Shown in pieces: positions 6,850 through 13,248 of a DNA stretch of 28,460 bases. The DNA is from Alkalimonas sp. Lineage in GTDB: Bacteria; Pseudomonadota; Gammaproteobacteria; Enterobacterales; Alteromonadaceae. The notes below the pieces were generated by a model. That model saw only the letters and a program-made list of their open reading frames with translations, was not told where the DNA came from and did not search any database. The first letter of the stretch is position 1. Every line of letters begins with the position of its first letter. The stretch is taken from assembly GCA_022565655.1 (NCBI GenBank), contig JAIUMG010000002.1, positions 1 to 28,460 of the forward strand, written 5' to 3'. The position numbers and the translations under genes are program-made.

Positions 6850-7401
6850 GTGGATTTTGCAACGGCTTGGCACGATTTTATTGAACGCAGTCTCGAATGG
6901 TACCGACAACAGCAACAACCCTTGCTGACCGAGCGGGATAAGCAACTGCCATCCCCCTGTGAATTGCCCCCTGCAACGGATGATCAGGTGGAGTGGCAAC
7001 CGGTATTGCAAGCAAGTCGCCTTGACTTTTCTGCAGTAGAGCAAGCACTTGAGTTGTCATTGCATCAGGATATTAAGCTCTTTTATGGTTTGTACTATGG
7101 AGGAGGGCTGGCAGCGTCACACCCAGATGGTAAGTTATTGTTGCTGATGCCATGGCATGAGGCGGACTGTGATCGTTTAAAAGAAAATATCATTGGTCAT
7201 ATATTGATGAAACGGCGCTTAAAGCAGCGGGAAACTGTGTTTATTGCAGTGACGGATGATGAGCAAACCGTTATTTCTGTATTGAATGAAACCGGTGAAG
7301 TGTTTGCCGAACGTGTTGGCAAAGAAGTGGAGCGCAAATTAGCGGACAATTTGGCTGAGTTTCTGCAGCAGCTGCAGCCGGCCAGCACTGAGGGGATTTA
7401 A
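6850..7401 (+). CDS. syd: SecY-interacting protein Syd
   Basis: Syd is a soluble protein that binds cytosolic loops of SecY and is thought to help monitor or dispose of faulty translocon complexes. The 183-residue product matches E. coli Syd (181) in length and along its whole course: PSPCELP near residue 35, EWQPV, FYGLYYGG, the ENIIGHILMKRRLK helix, TVISVLNETGEV and LADNLAEFLQQL at the end. The start is GTG with AAGGAA six bases upstream. No signal peptide or membrane segment is present. It is divergent from queF and convergent with the DUF2310 gene. No clear intrinsic terminator follows, only the hairpin-rich element described below. Confidence 0.95.
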   Translation: MDFATAWHDFIERSLEWYRQQQQPLLTERDKQLPSPCELPPATDDQVEWQPVLQASRLDFSAVEQALELSLHQDIKLFYGLYYGGGLAASHPDGKLLLLMPWHEADCDRLKENIIGHILMKRRLKQRETVFIAVTDDEQTVISVLNETGEVFAERVGKEVERKLADNLAEFLQQLQPASTEGI

Positions 7402-7432
7402 TACCTTTTATCTGAAAAAATTAACCATACTC

Positions 7433-7593
7433 TTTGCACCGAGGTGATGGAGAGCTGGTGTGATTATGCAACAGCAGCAAGGATGCTGCGCAGGCCGAGA
7501 GGGCATAGGGATATGCTCCTGGAGGCCGGTGGAGTAAGTACACCAGCCCTCCAGCTTTTGCGCCGAGGTGATGGATTCGGCAGCCACCCTGCC
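7433..7593. repeat. Structured intergenic repeat element: two 19-bp direct repeats with hairpins
   Basis: Two nearly identical direct repeats (7433-7451 and 7557-7575, 18 of 19 bases equal, core CCGAGGTGATGGA) lie 124 bp apart. Between them are three successive hairpins: GCAGCA/TGCTGC (7474-7489), GCATA/TATGC (7503-7516), and CTGGAGG/CCTCCAG (7519-7554) with an inner GGTG/CACC. A fourth hairpin, GGCAG/CTGCC (7579-7593), follows the second repeat. The block fills the gap between the convergent syd and DUF2310 genes. It resembles a REP/BIME-like or MITE-like palindromic element. No transposase is nearby and no target duplication was identified. Confidence 0.5.
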
Positions 7594-7623
7594 TTAAGCT
7601 TGGGCTGATATTCAGAAGACGTA

Positions 7624-8400
7624 CTACTGACAATCCCAGGCAATATTCGACACCAGCCGACAGGGTTCGCAGCGAAACTGAAACAACTCATGCCAGCTTT
7701 GCTCCAACCGCCAGGGCGCACCACAGCTGGGGCATGCTTTGGTGGCTTCAGCCTGGCAATCCGGGCTGCTACCACTGTACAGATAGTAATAACAGGCTTT
7801 GCCTTCTTGCTGCTCAATCCGGCGGGCAAAACGGCGCCCCTGCCGATTTAACTTACTGTGCAAGCCTTGTAGTGCCTTCTCGGCACTTTTGTCCACTACC
7901 CGATCTTGTTGCATCTGTATCTCATCCAACGCCTGGTATTGCAACTGCCAGCGGATCAATTCCTCATGGTCCTGTTTACTCCCTGTTGGCTGTAGGCGAT
8001 ATAGCGGCACAGGGGCAAAATGCTCGGCACAGCGTACGGGGGAGATGTTCTCGGCAAAGTGATTAAACACAATGAAATACTCTGGAACCTGGCAGGGATC
8101 GGTATGGCTGGACATTAAATCAGCGCCTAACAGGCTGAGCTGTGGATAGGCCAACCCAGCTTGTGCCAAAGCCTCCATAGCGGCCAGCCCAAGCAAGCTA
8201 TGGTGCTGTTTCGCCAGGGCATCTTGTGCCGGCAACACCACCCGGCTGCAAAATGCATCATCCGTTTGATAACTTGGAAACTCGCGACCGAGGATCTGGC
8301 CGTTAAAGATCAATGTTTCCAGATAGCGGCGTATCTGCTGTTCAGCCATGCTCAGCTTGGTATCGGCAATCAGACGAAAGCGCAGTTCAGCCACCCACAT
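7624..8400 (-). CDS. DUF2310 family zinc-ribbon protein
   Basis: The 258-residue protein has a C-terminal zinc ribbon made of CPSC at 223-226 and CEPC at 244-247. A basic patch (SKLNRQGRRFARRIEQQ) lies before it, which fits the 'Zn-ribbon, possibly nucleic-acid-binding' description of DUF2310. I start at the ATG giving MWVAELRFRL. The frame continues 25 codons upstream, but those codons lie wholly within the preceding coiled-coil gene and look non-native. With this start the two genes overlap by 14 nt. The protein is cytosolic, with no membrane segments. Biochemical function is not known. Confidence 0.88.
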   Translation of the reverse strand: MWVAELRFRLIADTKLSMAEQQIRRYLETLIFNGQILGREFPSYQTDDAFCSRVVLPAQDALAKQHHSLLGLAAMEALAQAGLAYPQLSLLGADLMSSHTDPCQVPEYFIVFNHFAENISPVRCAEHFAPVPLYRLQPTGSKQDHEELIRWQLQYQALDEIQMQQDRVVDKSAEKALQGLHSKLNRQGRRFARRIEQQEGKACYYYLYSGSSPDCQAEATKACPSCGAPWRLEQSWHELFQFRCEPCRLVSNIAWDCQ

Positions 8401-8716
8401 GCAGGGCATCCAGGCGTTGTTGCAGGGCTTCGACCAGCGTTTCAAGTTGTTGTACTTTCTGCTCCAGATGCTCAATACGTTCGGCCGCTGAAACCGTGTG
8501 GGTATCGGTTTCCGCAGGTGCTGCCATGTTTAGCTCCGCTGGTGCCGCCAGGCGTTGCGATTCAGGCAGTTGTTTCCACTGCTGAAACGCCTGCAGCAAC
8601 TCGGCCGGATGCAGTTGTTTACCGAGTCGGCTTCTAAGCAGCGCCAGGCTGGCTGTTTTACCTTCCTGCTGCAAGATACTGGCTTGCTGGCTGATGAGTT
8701 CAAGGGCTGTTGGCAT
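8387..8716 (-). CDS. Small hypothetical protein with C-terminal coiled coil
   Basis: This is a 109-residue protein. Residues 1-50 form a helical domain with the pattern IS....L.QEGKTASLALLRSRL...L...ELL.AFQQWK, which recalls small helix-turn-helix-like N-terminal domains of KfrA-type proteins. A Pro/Ala-rich linker follows. Residues 77-106 (AERIEHLEQKVQQLETLVEA and beyond) form a clear heptad coiled coil that should give dimers or trimers. It overlaps the DUF2310 gene by 14 nt, so the two are probably coupled and may act together. A TAGAAT -10-like box lies at 8744-8749 on the same strand, giving a leader of about 20 nt. The DNA-binding idea is inference. Confidence 0.75.
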   Translation of the reverse strand: MPTALELISQQASILQQEGKTASLALLRSRLGKQLHPAELLQAFQQWKQLPESQRLAAPAELNMAAPAETDTHTVSAAERIEHLEQKVQQLETLVEALQQRLDALHVGG

Positions 8717-8886
8717 TGGTAAGATCCGCTACTAAATGGCTAAATTCTACATCAGAATGCTTAAAGGGGGGAATGTCTATTTATTAAATCCATGATTTTA
8801 TTGAATTAGTAAAGTTGGCCTCTTGCTTGCTACCTTACTTGCTAAGTAGTGGAGTTATTTAAACGAACGAAGGCTAAGGAGCTTTT

Positions 8887-9252
8887 ATGCAAGCAAAAAA
8901 ATGGGTTGTACCTGCATTGATGGTATTTTCATTAAGCGGCTGTGTGGTGGCGATTAACGATCACAACAAAAGTCACGCAGATGGTAGCAACTGGCGGGAA
9001 ACCCAAAAATCCAATCGGAGTTACATTAACCAACTGACCACAGGCACCAAAATGACGACGGTGATGCAGCAGTTGGGGACGGCAGACTTTACCGAAACCT
9101 TCCAGAAAGAGGATGTTGCCGTGCAAGTGCTATTTTACCGGACGCACCACCGTCGCAGTGATGGCATGACCAGCAAAGATGAATGCACTCCATTGATTTT
9201 CAAGAACGGTCAGTTAACCGGCTGGGGTGAAAAAGCTTATACCTACTTATAG
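8887..9252 (+). CDS. DUF3192 family lipoprotein
   Basis: This is a 121-residue protein with a lipoprotein signal peptide. It has basic QAKK, a hydrophobic stretch, then a LSGC lipobox (Cys19), so lipidation and envelope location are expected. The mature part shares the DUF3192 core with the protein at 1237-1635: FYRTH, then DG.TS.DECTPL.F and a QL. The MTTVMQQLGTADF segment matches its counterpart in position. A good AAGGAG sits 5 nt before the ATG. The gene stands alone on the + strand and ends just before a strong bidirectional hairpin. Function is unknown. Confidence 0.88.
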   Translation: MQAKKWVVPALMVFSLSGCVVAINDHNKSHADGSNWRETQKSNRSYINQLTTGTKMTTVMQQLGTADFTETFQKEDVAVQVLFYRTHHRRSDGMTSKDECTPLIFKNGQLTGWGEKAYTYL

Positions 9253-9280
9253 GCTGCGCCACCTAGAGAATAGCAAAATG

Positions 9281-9317
9281 ACCTGAAGATGCAGCCTACA
9301 TGGCTGCATCTTCAGGT
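9281..9317. terminator. Strong bidirectional terminator hairpin
   Basis: A perfect 16-bp stem (9281-9296 with 9302-9317) with a TACAT loop lies between the convergent DUF3192 and DUF2789 genes. Read leftward it is followed by CATTTTG, a short U-tract. Read rightward there is none. It probably serves mainly the DUF2789 transcript and acts as a barrier for both. Confidence 0.7.
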
Positions 9318-9335
9318 ACCACAGCCAGCAAAGTC

Positions 9336-9563
9336 TCAGCGTAGCAGAGCGTTTAACTCATCAATCACTTCGGCCCAGTCGGCATCTTCTTTTAACGATT
9401 CTGCGATAAAGCTGGCTTGCCCTTTGTTCCAGAATGGCGCTTCCTCTAGTGGCACATGCTCGGCTAATCGGTGCTGTTGAACAAAACGGTCGATGGCGGC
9501 CGGATCATTATCCAAACCTAGTTGAGCAAATAAATTCGCCAGGGTATGCGTTGATGTATCCAT
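9336..9563 (-). CDS. DUF2789 family protein
   Basis: This is a 75-residue cytosolic protein that follows the DUF2789 pattern throughout: MDTSTHTLANLFAQLGLDND at the start, a short helix, APFWNKGQASFI in the middle, and EDADWAEVIDELNALLR at the end. The frame extends 15 codons further upstream, but the ATG used here has GAGGTGATC directly before it and gives the family's standard N-terminus. It is a monocistronic gene facing the lipoprotein gene. No function is assigned to the family. Confidence 0.9.
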   Translation of the reverse strand: MDTSTHTLANLFAQLGLDNDPAAIDRFVQQHRLAEHVPLEEAPFWNKGQASFIAESLKEDADWAEVIDELNALLR

Positions 9564-9617
9564 GATCACCTCGAAGTAAAAGAAACCGTTAAAATAAGCG
9601 TAGCGCATTGCGTCGTA

Positions 9618-9646
9618 TTGGCAATTACATAAAGCCCTGCTATGGT
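9618..9646 (+). promoter_or_regulatory. Promoter of the acetyltransferase gene
   Basis: A TTGGCA (-35) and TATGGT (-10) pair is separated by 17 bp, with a TG one base before the -10. It predicts a leader of about 28 nt before the next + strand start codon. Confidence 0.5.
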
Positions 9647-9680
9647 GTTGAAAAAATAATCATAACAATAAAGGTATGCT

Positions 9681-10331
9681 ATGTCTGTCCAGCAGTTGAA
9701 TCAATTGGTTGTTCGCTCTATTGAAGGTGAAGAGCTGAATATAGCCGCTTCCATTTTATTTCAGTCTTACCATGACGACCCATTATTTATGTCGATATTT
9801 AATGCTGAAAAAGCCGATTATGAGCAAAAGCTCAGGGCGGCTATACGGGAAGAGCTCAGCGCATTCTGGCAGACTGGCCAGTCAATTATTGGGTTGTATC
9901 AGGCCAAGCAGCTGCTGGGCATTGCTTGTGTGGTGAAAGCCGATTCGGGGTTGGGTGGCCATCGTTTCTGGCATTGGCGGCTGAAAATGTTACTGACGGC
10001 CGGCTTTGTTTCGACCAAGCAATTGCTCGAAAAAGAAGGAAAAATACATGCGGCGATGCCCGCTAAAAATTACCATATGCTGGCTTTTATTGCGGTGTTG
10101 CCACGTCATCAGCATTTGGGGCTTGGCCAGCACTTATTGCATGTGGTGGATCAAATGGTGGATGAAGACGAAGGCTCAGCTGGTGTTGGTGTCTTTGTGA
10201 CCTTAGAGAAGTATCTGGCTTTTTTTAGTGATGATGCTTACCGGGCAGTGACTGAGCTGACCTTTAACACGGTGCATGGCAAATTGCTGTTTCGGCCGCG
10301 CCAGGTGATTGCCGAATCGGTGCATGGCTGA
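9681..10331 (+). CDS. GNAT-type acetyltransferase
   Basis: This is a 216-residue protein with the GNAT fold. The best evidence is the MLAFIAVLPRHQHLGLGQHL segment at about residues 132-151: a beta strand, then the acetyl-CoA pyrophosphate-binding loop of the (Q/R)xxGx(G/A) type, here HLGLGQ, then a helix. The N-terminal part (residues 14-45) looks like the family's alpha1-alpha2 region, and a middle segment of about 50 residues is family-specific. The substrate cannot be told from sequence. AAAGG lies close before the ATG. The gene is divergent from DUF2789 and convergent with DUF3301, and forms no operon. Confidence 0.85.
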   Translation: MSVQQLNQLVVRSIEGEELNIAASILFQSYHDDPLFMSIFNAEKADYEQKLRAAIREELSAFWQTGQSIIGLYQAKQLLGIACVVKADSGLGGHRFWHWRLKMLLTAGFVSTKQLLEKEGKIHAAMPAKNYHMLAFIAVLPRHQHLGLGQHLLHVVDQMVDEDEGSAGVGVFVTLEKYLAFFSDDAYRAVTELTFNTVHGKLLFRPRQVIAESVHG

Positions 10332-10634
10332 TTAACCCGGCAGGCGATAAGCCGGCAGATCAAAAGCAGCGTATTGCATGGCGGCCATGGTTAAAGTGGC
10401 TTGATAACGGCTTTCGCCATCGCTACTGAAATCGACACTATAATGCGTGACAAAGCGTCGCTTGCCATTGATACGTTCAATCCGATGGGCTTTGCGGCCG
10501 CAATCCAGATACTGCAATTCATGTTTCTTGCATAAATGCCGGGCCAGCATAATGGCTCGCTCATCTTGCTTGCGTTGTATCCAGAACGCATAACAAATGG
10601 TCAATAGAAGAATAATGAGCCAGGTGGTCGCCAT
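10332..10634 (-). CDS. DUF3301 family membrane protein
   Basis: The product has about 100 residues from the chosen start. A single hydrophobic segment at residues 4-18 is followed by a charged helix with RKQDERA and then FSSDGESRYQATLTM, the hallmark of DUF3301, ending in YRLPG. The frame could begin 18 codons upstream and add a second hydrophobic stretch. I prefer the inner ATG because it gives the usual family length, but neither start has a convincing Shine-Dalgarno sequence. It is divergent from yqcC, and its stop abuts the acetyltransferase stop. Function is unknown. Confidence 0.82.
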   Translation of the reverse strand: MATTWLIILLLTICYAFWIQRKQDERAIMLARHLCKKHELQYLDCGRKAHRIERINGKRRFVTHYSVDFSSDGESRYQATLTMAAMQYAAFDLPAYRLPG

Positions 10635-10780
10635 AAAACAAAAATCCGTTACTGCGGTGAAGGCAAATAGTACTGCGAAAGCGAGCATTGGACAATGCTT
10701 CTATCGTCTTCGGCTTTCAAAATGCATTGGCTATACAGTATGGTATGATCTGCTGATACAAAATGATGGAGAAATACCTG

Positions 10781-11098
10781 ATGTCGGACTCGGTATCCTG
10801 GGTGTTGCAGGAAATGACTGCAGAGCTAAAAGCCTTGGGAATGTGGAGCACCGAGCCACCCTCAGCTGAGGCTATGGCCAGTACTGCCCCTTTTTGCTGC
10901 GATACCATGGCGTTTGAGCAGTGGTTGCAGTTTGTGCTGATCCCGCGGATGCAGGCATTGCTAGATGGAGGGCACCCATTGCCTGCTGATGTTAGTATTT
11001 TGCCAATGGCTGAGTATGCGCTGGCCAATCACCCCGAAGACGTGCGTATATTGCTATTTATTATTGGTCGTTTTGATGCCTGCTTTCAATCAAACTAA
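10781..11098 (+). CDS. yqcC: YqcC family protein (DUF446)
   Basis: This is a small helical cytosolic protein of 105 residues (E. coli YqcC has 109). The signature FEQWLQFVLIPRMQALLDGG is followed by PLPADVSILPMAEYAL. The frame has an ATG six codons earlier, but this start has GGAG about 9 nt before it and the better N-terminus. It is the first gene of the compact yqcC-truC-yqcA set, also adjacent in E. coli, and overlaps truC by 23 nt. Its role is unknown. Confidence 0.92.
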   Translation: MSDSVSWVLQEMTAELKALGMWSTEPPSAEAMASTAPFCCDTMAFEQWLQFVLIPRMQALLDGGHPLPADVSILPMAEYALANHPEDVRILLFIIGRFDACFQSN

Positions 11099-11903
11099 CT
11101 CTGTACTGCCCACTGAAATCGCTGCAAAAACGCCAGCTGAGCTCAGCATTCTTTTTCAGGATGAGTATCTGGTGGCGGTGGACAAGCCCGCAGGTATGCT
11201 GGTGCATCGCTCTTTTCTGGATCGACATGAAACCCGTTTCGTGATGCAGACTCTGCGTGATCAAATTGGCCAGCATGTCTACCCGATCCACCGGTTGGAT
11301 CGGCCAACATCTGGGGTATTGCTGTTTGCTTTATCGAGTGAAGTGGCTCGGCTGTTAAGTGAGCAAAATGCTCAGCAGCATTGGTTTAAAGGCTATCTGG
11401 CTGTGGTGCGGGGTTATATTGAACAACCCGGTACGCTGGATTATCCGCTGAAAGAGCAGCTGGATAAACTGGGCGATAAGTACGCTGATCCGGATAAAGC
11501 AGCTCAGGATGCGATCACTGATTACCGGCCATTGGCGACCGTTGAGCTGCCTATTCCCGTCAGCCGTTATCCGGCCGCGCGTTACAGCTTGGTTGCTTTG
11601 TCACCACGGACAGGGCGAAAGCATCAACTCAGGCGGCATCTGGCGCATTTGCGCCATCCGATAGTTGGCGATACCAGCCATGGTGATGGTAAGCACAACC
11701 GCTTGTTTCGCGAGCATCTGCATTGTCATCGCATGCTGCTTATCGCCAAAGAGTTGCAATTTAATCACCCTATCACTGGCGAGGCGGTTAGCATCCGCTG
11801 CCCGCTGGATGAGTTGCAGCCATTGTTTCAACAATTAGGCTGGTCGGTTGATGAGCCGGTGATCCAACACGCATTTGAACAATTAGCCAAGGAGCAAGCA
11901 TGA
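11076..11903 (+). CDS. truC: tRNA pseudouridine(65) synthase TruC
   Basis: TruC converts U65 in the T-stem region of certain tRNAs (Ile1 and Asp in E. coli) to pseudouridine. It belongs to the RluA family. The catalytic motif HRLDRPTSG is at residues 72-80, with the nucleophilic Asp at 75. Other landmarks are DEYLVAVDKPAGMLVHRS near the N-terminus and PRTGRKHQLRRHLAHLRHPI with GDTSHGDG later. The frame is open further upstream, but those codons overlap yqcC in another frame. The ATG chosen gives 275 residues against 260 in E. coli, the extra lying at the N-terminus. It overlaps yqcA by ATGA. Confidence 0.95.
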   Translation: MPAFNQTNSVLPTEIAAKTPAELSILFQDEYLVAVDKPAGMLVHRSFLDRHETRFVMQTLRDQIGQHVYPIHRLDRPTSGVLLFALSSEVARLLSEQNAQQHWFKGYLAVVRGYIEQPGTLDYPLKEQLDKLGDKYADPDKAAQDAITDYRPLATVELPIPVSRYPAARYSLVALSPRTGRKHQLRRHLAHLRHPIVGDTSHGDGKHNRLFREHLHCHRMLLIAKELQFNHPITGEAVSIRCPLDELQPLFQQLGWSVDEPVIQHAFEQLAKEQA

Positions 11904-12346
11904 AAAAAGTCGCCCTAGTGGTCGGCACTGTCTATGGTGGTGCGCAGTATGTTGCTGAACAAGCTGATGCTGAGTTGCAGCAGCGCGGTTATGACTTAAA
12001 GCTGTTTTTAGAACCTAAACTGGATGAGGTGCTAGCTTATAACGCGGATATCTGGCTGGTGATCACCTCAACCACCGGGCAGGGCGATATCCCAGATAAT
12101 TTATTGCCATTTTTTCTCGATGCCCGTGATCGCTTTCCATTGCTGACCGACAAACACTATCTGGTGATTGGTTTGGGCGATAGCAGCTACGAAACCTTCT
12201 GCGGTGCTGGCAAACAATTTGCCGAGTTGCTGCAGGAACTGCAAGGCACAGCCCTGGCCGAGCCATTATGGATTGATGCTTGCGAAACTCTGGAGCCTGA
12301 AGGAATAGCACTGCCTTGGTTAGCGCAGCATTTGCCCGCTCAGTAG
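11900..12346 (+). CDS. yqcA: Flavodoxin YqcA
   Basis: This is a short FMN-binding flavodoxin of 148 residues, in the YqcA/MioC class. The FMN phosphate loop is GTVYGGAQYVA at about residues 9-19, STTGQGDIPDNL follows at 57-68, and GLGDSSYETFCGAG supplies the second isoalloxazine-binding loop. Its physiological partner is not established. Its invariable position next to TruC suggests, but does not prove, a link with tRNA modification. The start overlaps the truC stop (ATGA), with AAGGAG seven bases before the ATG. A terminator follows. Confidence 0.93.
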   Translation: MKKVALVVGTVYGGAQYVAEQADAELQQRGYDLKLFLEPKLDEVLAYNADIWLVITSTTGQGDIPDNLLPFFLDARDRFPLLTDKHYLVIGLGDSSYETFCGAGKQFAELLQELQGTALAEPLWIDACETLEPEGIALPWLAQHLPAQ

Positions 12347-12354
12347 TCTTGTAA

Positions 12355-12393
12355 GACCAAGACCATCAATGACTGGCCTTGGTCAGAGTTTTG
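12355..12393 (+). terminator. Intrinsic terminator after yqcA
   Basis: The stem GACCAAG (12355-12361) pairs with CTTGGTC (12378-12384). A further CCA/TGG pairing lies inside it, and AGAGTTTTG follows. It lies between convergent yqcA and dapD and may also slow the dapD transcript, though the leftward side has no U-tract. Confidence 0.7.
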
Positions 12394-12414
12394 TCAGATT
12401 GTGGCTTGGCGTAC

Positions 12415-13239
12415 TTAGTCGATATTACGCAGCAGGGCATTGATGCCGACTTTAGCCCGGGTTTGTGCATCCACTTTCTTCACGATAATGGCCGCATACA
12501 GGCTGTGGCTGCCGTCTTTGCTCGGCAAGCTACCTGGTACGACGACTGCGCCTGCAGGTACTCGGCCATAGCTGATTTCCCCGGTCTCGCGATCATAAAT
12601 GCGCGTGCTCTGGCTGATGTAAACGCCCATGGAAAGCACCGCGCCTTCTTCGACGATGACACCTTCAACCACTTCGGAGCGGGCACCGATAAAGCAGTTG
12701 TCTTCAATGATGGTTGGGTTAGCCTGCAAAGGCTCCAGCACGCCGCCAATGCCAACGCCGCCGGATAAATGTACGTTCTTACCAATCTGAGCGCATGAGC
12801 CGACAGTGGCCCAGGTATCAACCATGCTGCCTTCACCGACATAGGCACCAATGTTGACATAGGACGGCATCAGCACAGCATTTTTGCCAACAAAGCTGCC
12901 ACGGCGCACAGCGGCTGGTGGTACGACACGAACGCCTTCTTCGGCAAAACGAGCTGCATCATAGCCAGCATATTTCATCGGTACTTTATCGTAGAACTTG
13001 GTTTCTCCGCCATCCATCACTTCATTGTCGTTGATACGGAATGACAGCAAAACGGCCTTTTTCAGCCACTGATGCACCACCCATTCACCAGCCAGCTTTT
13101 CTGCTACCCGGGCTTCACCACTATCAAGCAGGGCGAGTGCTTGCTCGATGGCATCGCGGATCTCCGAAGATACGGTTGCTGGAGTAATGGATGCGCGTTG
13201 TTCAAATGCTTGTTCTATGGTGGTTTTTAAGTCTGTCAT
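12415..13239 (-). CDS. dapD: Tetrahydrodipicolinate N-succinyltransferase DapD
   Basis: DapD transfers succinyl from succinyl-CoA to tetrahydrodipicolinate in the succinylase branch of lysine and meso-diaminopimelate synthesis. The 274-residue product is the same length as E. coli DapD. It has a helical N-terminal domain (residues 1-100) and a left-handed beta helix of hexapeptide repeats (about 105-240), visible as AVLMPSYVNIGAYVGEGSMV, GKNVHLSGGVGIGGV and NCFIGARSEVVEGVIVEEGA. It follows glnD after 9 nt, an arrangement found in many gammaproteobacteria. Confidence 0.97.
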   Translation of the reverse strand: MTDLKTTIEQAFEQRASITPATVSSEIRDAIEQALALLDSGEARVAEKLAGEWVVHQWLKKAVLLSFRINDNEVMDGGETKFYDKVPMKYAGYDAARFAEEGVRVVPPAAVRRGSFVGKNAVLMPSYVNIGAYVGEGSMVDTWATVGSCAQIGKNVHLSGGVGIGGVLEPLQANPTIIEDNCFIGARSEVVEGVIVEEGAVLSMGVYISQSTRIYDRETGEISYGRVPAGAVVVPGSLPSKDGSHSLYAAIIVKKVDAQTRAKVGINALLRNID

Positions 13240-13248
13240 CTTGCGTAT

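Noticed and set aside
6770..6862. 31-codon N-terminal extension of queF
   Set aside because: It covers the divergent promoter region and is absent from known QueF proteins, whose N-terminus aligns with the inner ATG.
7433..7593. CRISPR array or retron msr/msd
   Set aside because: Only two repeat copies with a 105-bp structured spacer; no cas or reverse transcriptase gene nearby.
7421..7633. 70-codon frame on the minus strand after syd
   Set aside because: It consists mostly of the repeat-and-hairpin block, and its product is explained by translated palindromes. It has no Shine-Dalgarno sequence and no family pattern.
8161..8637. 158-codon frame on the + strand
   Set aside because: It runs antisense to the DUF2310 and coiled-coil genes, which have clear family features; its product is low-complexity and family-free.
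10965..11075. 37-codon upstream extension of truC
   Set aside because: It overlaps yqcC in another frame and has no similarity to TruC; the ATG at 11076 gives a family-sized protein.
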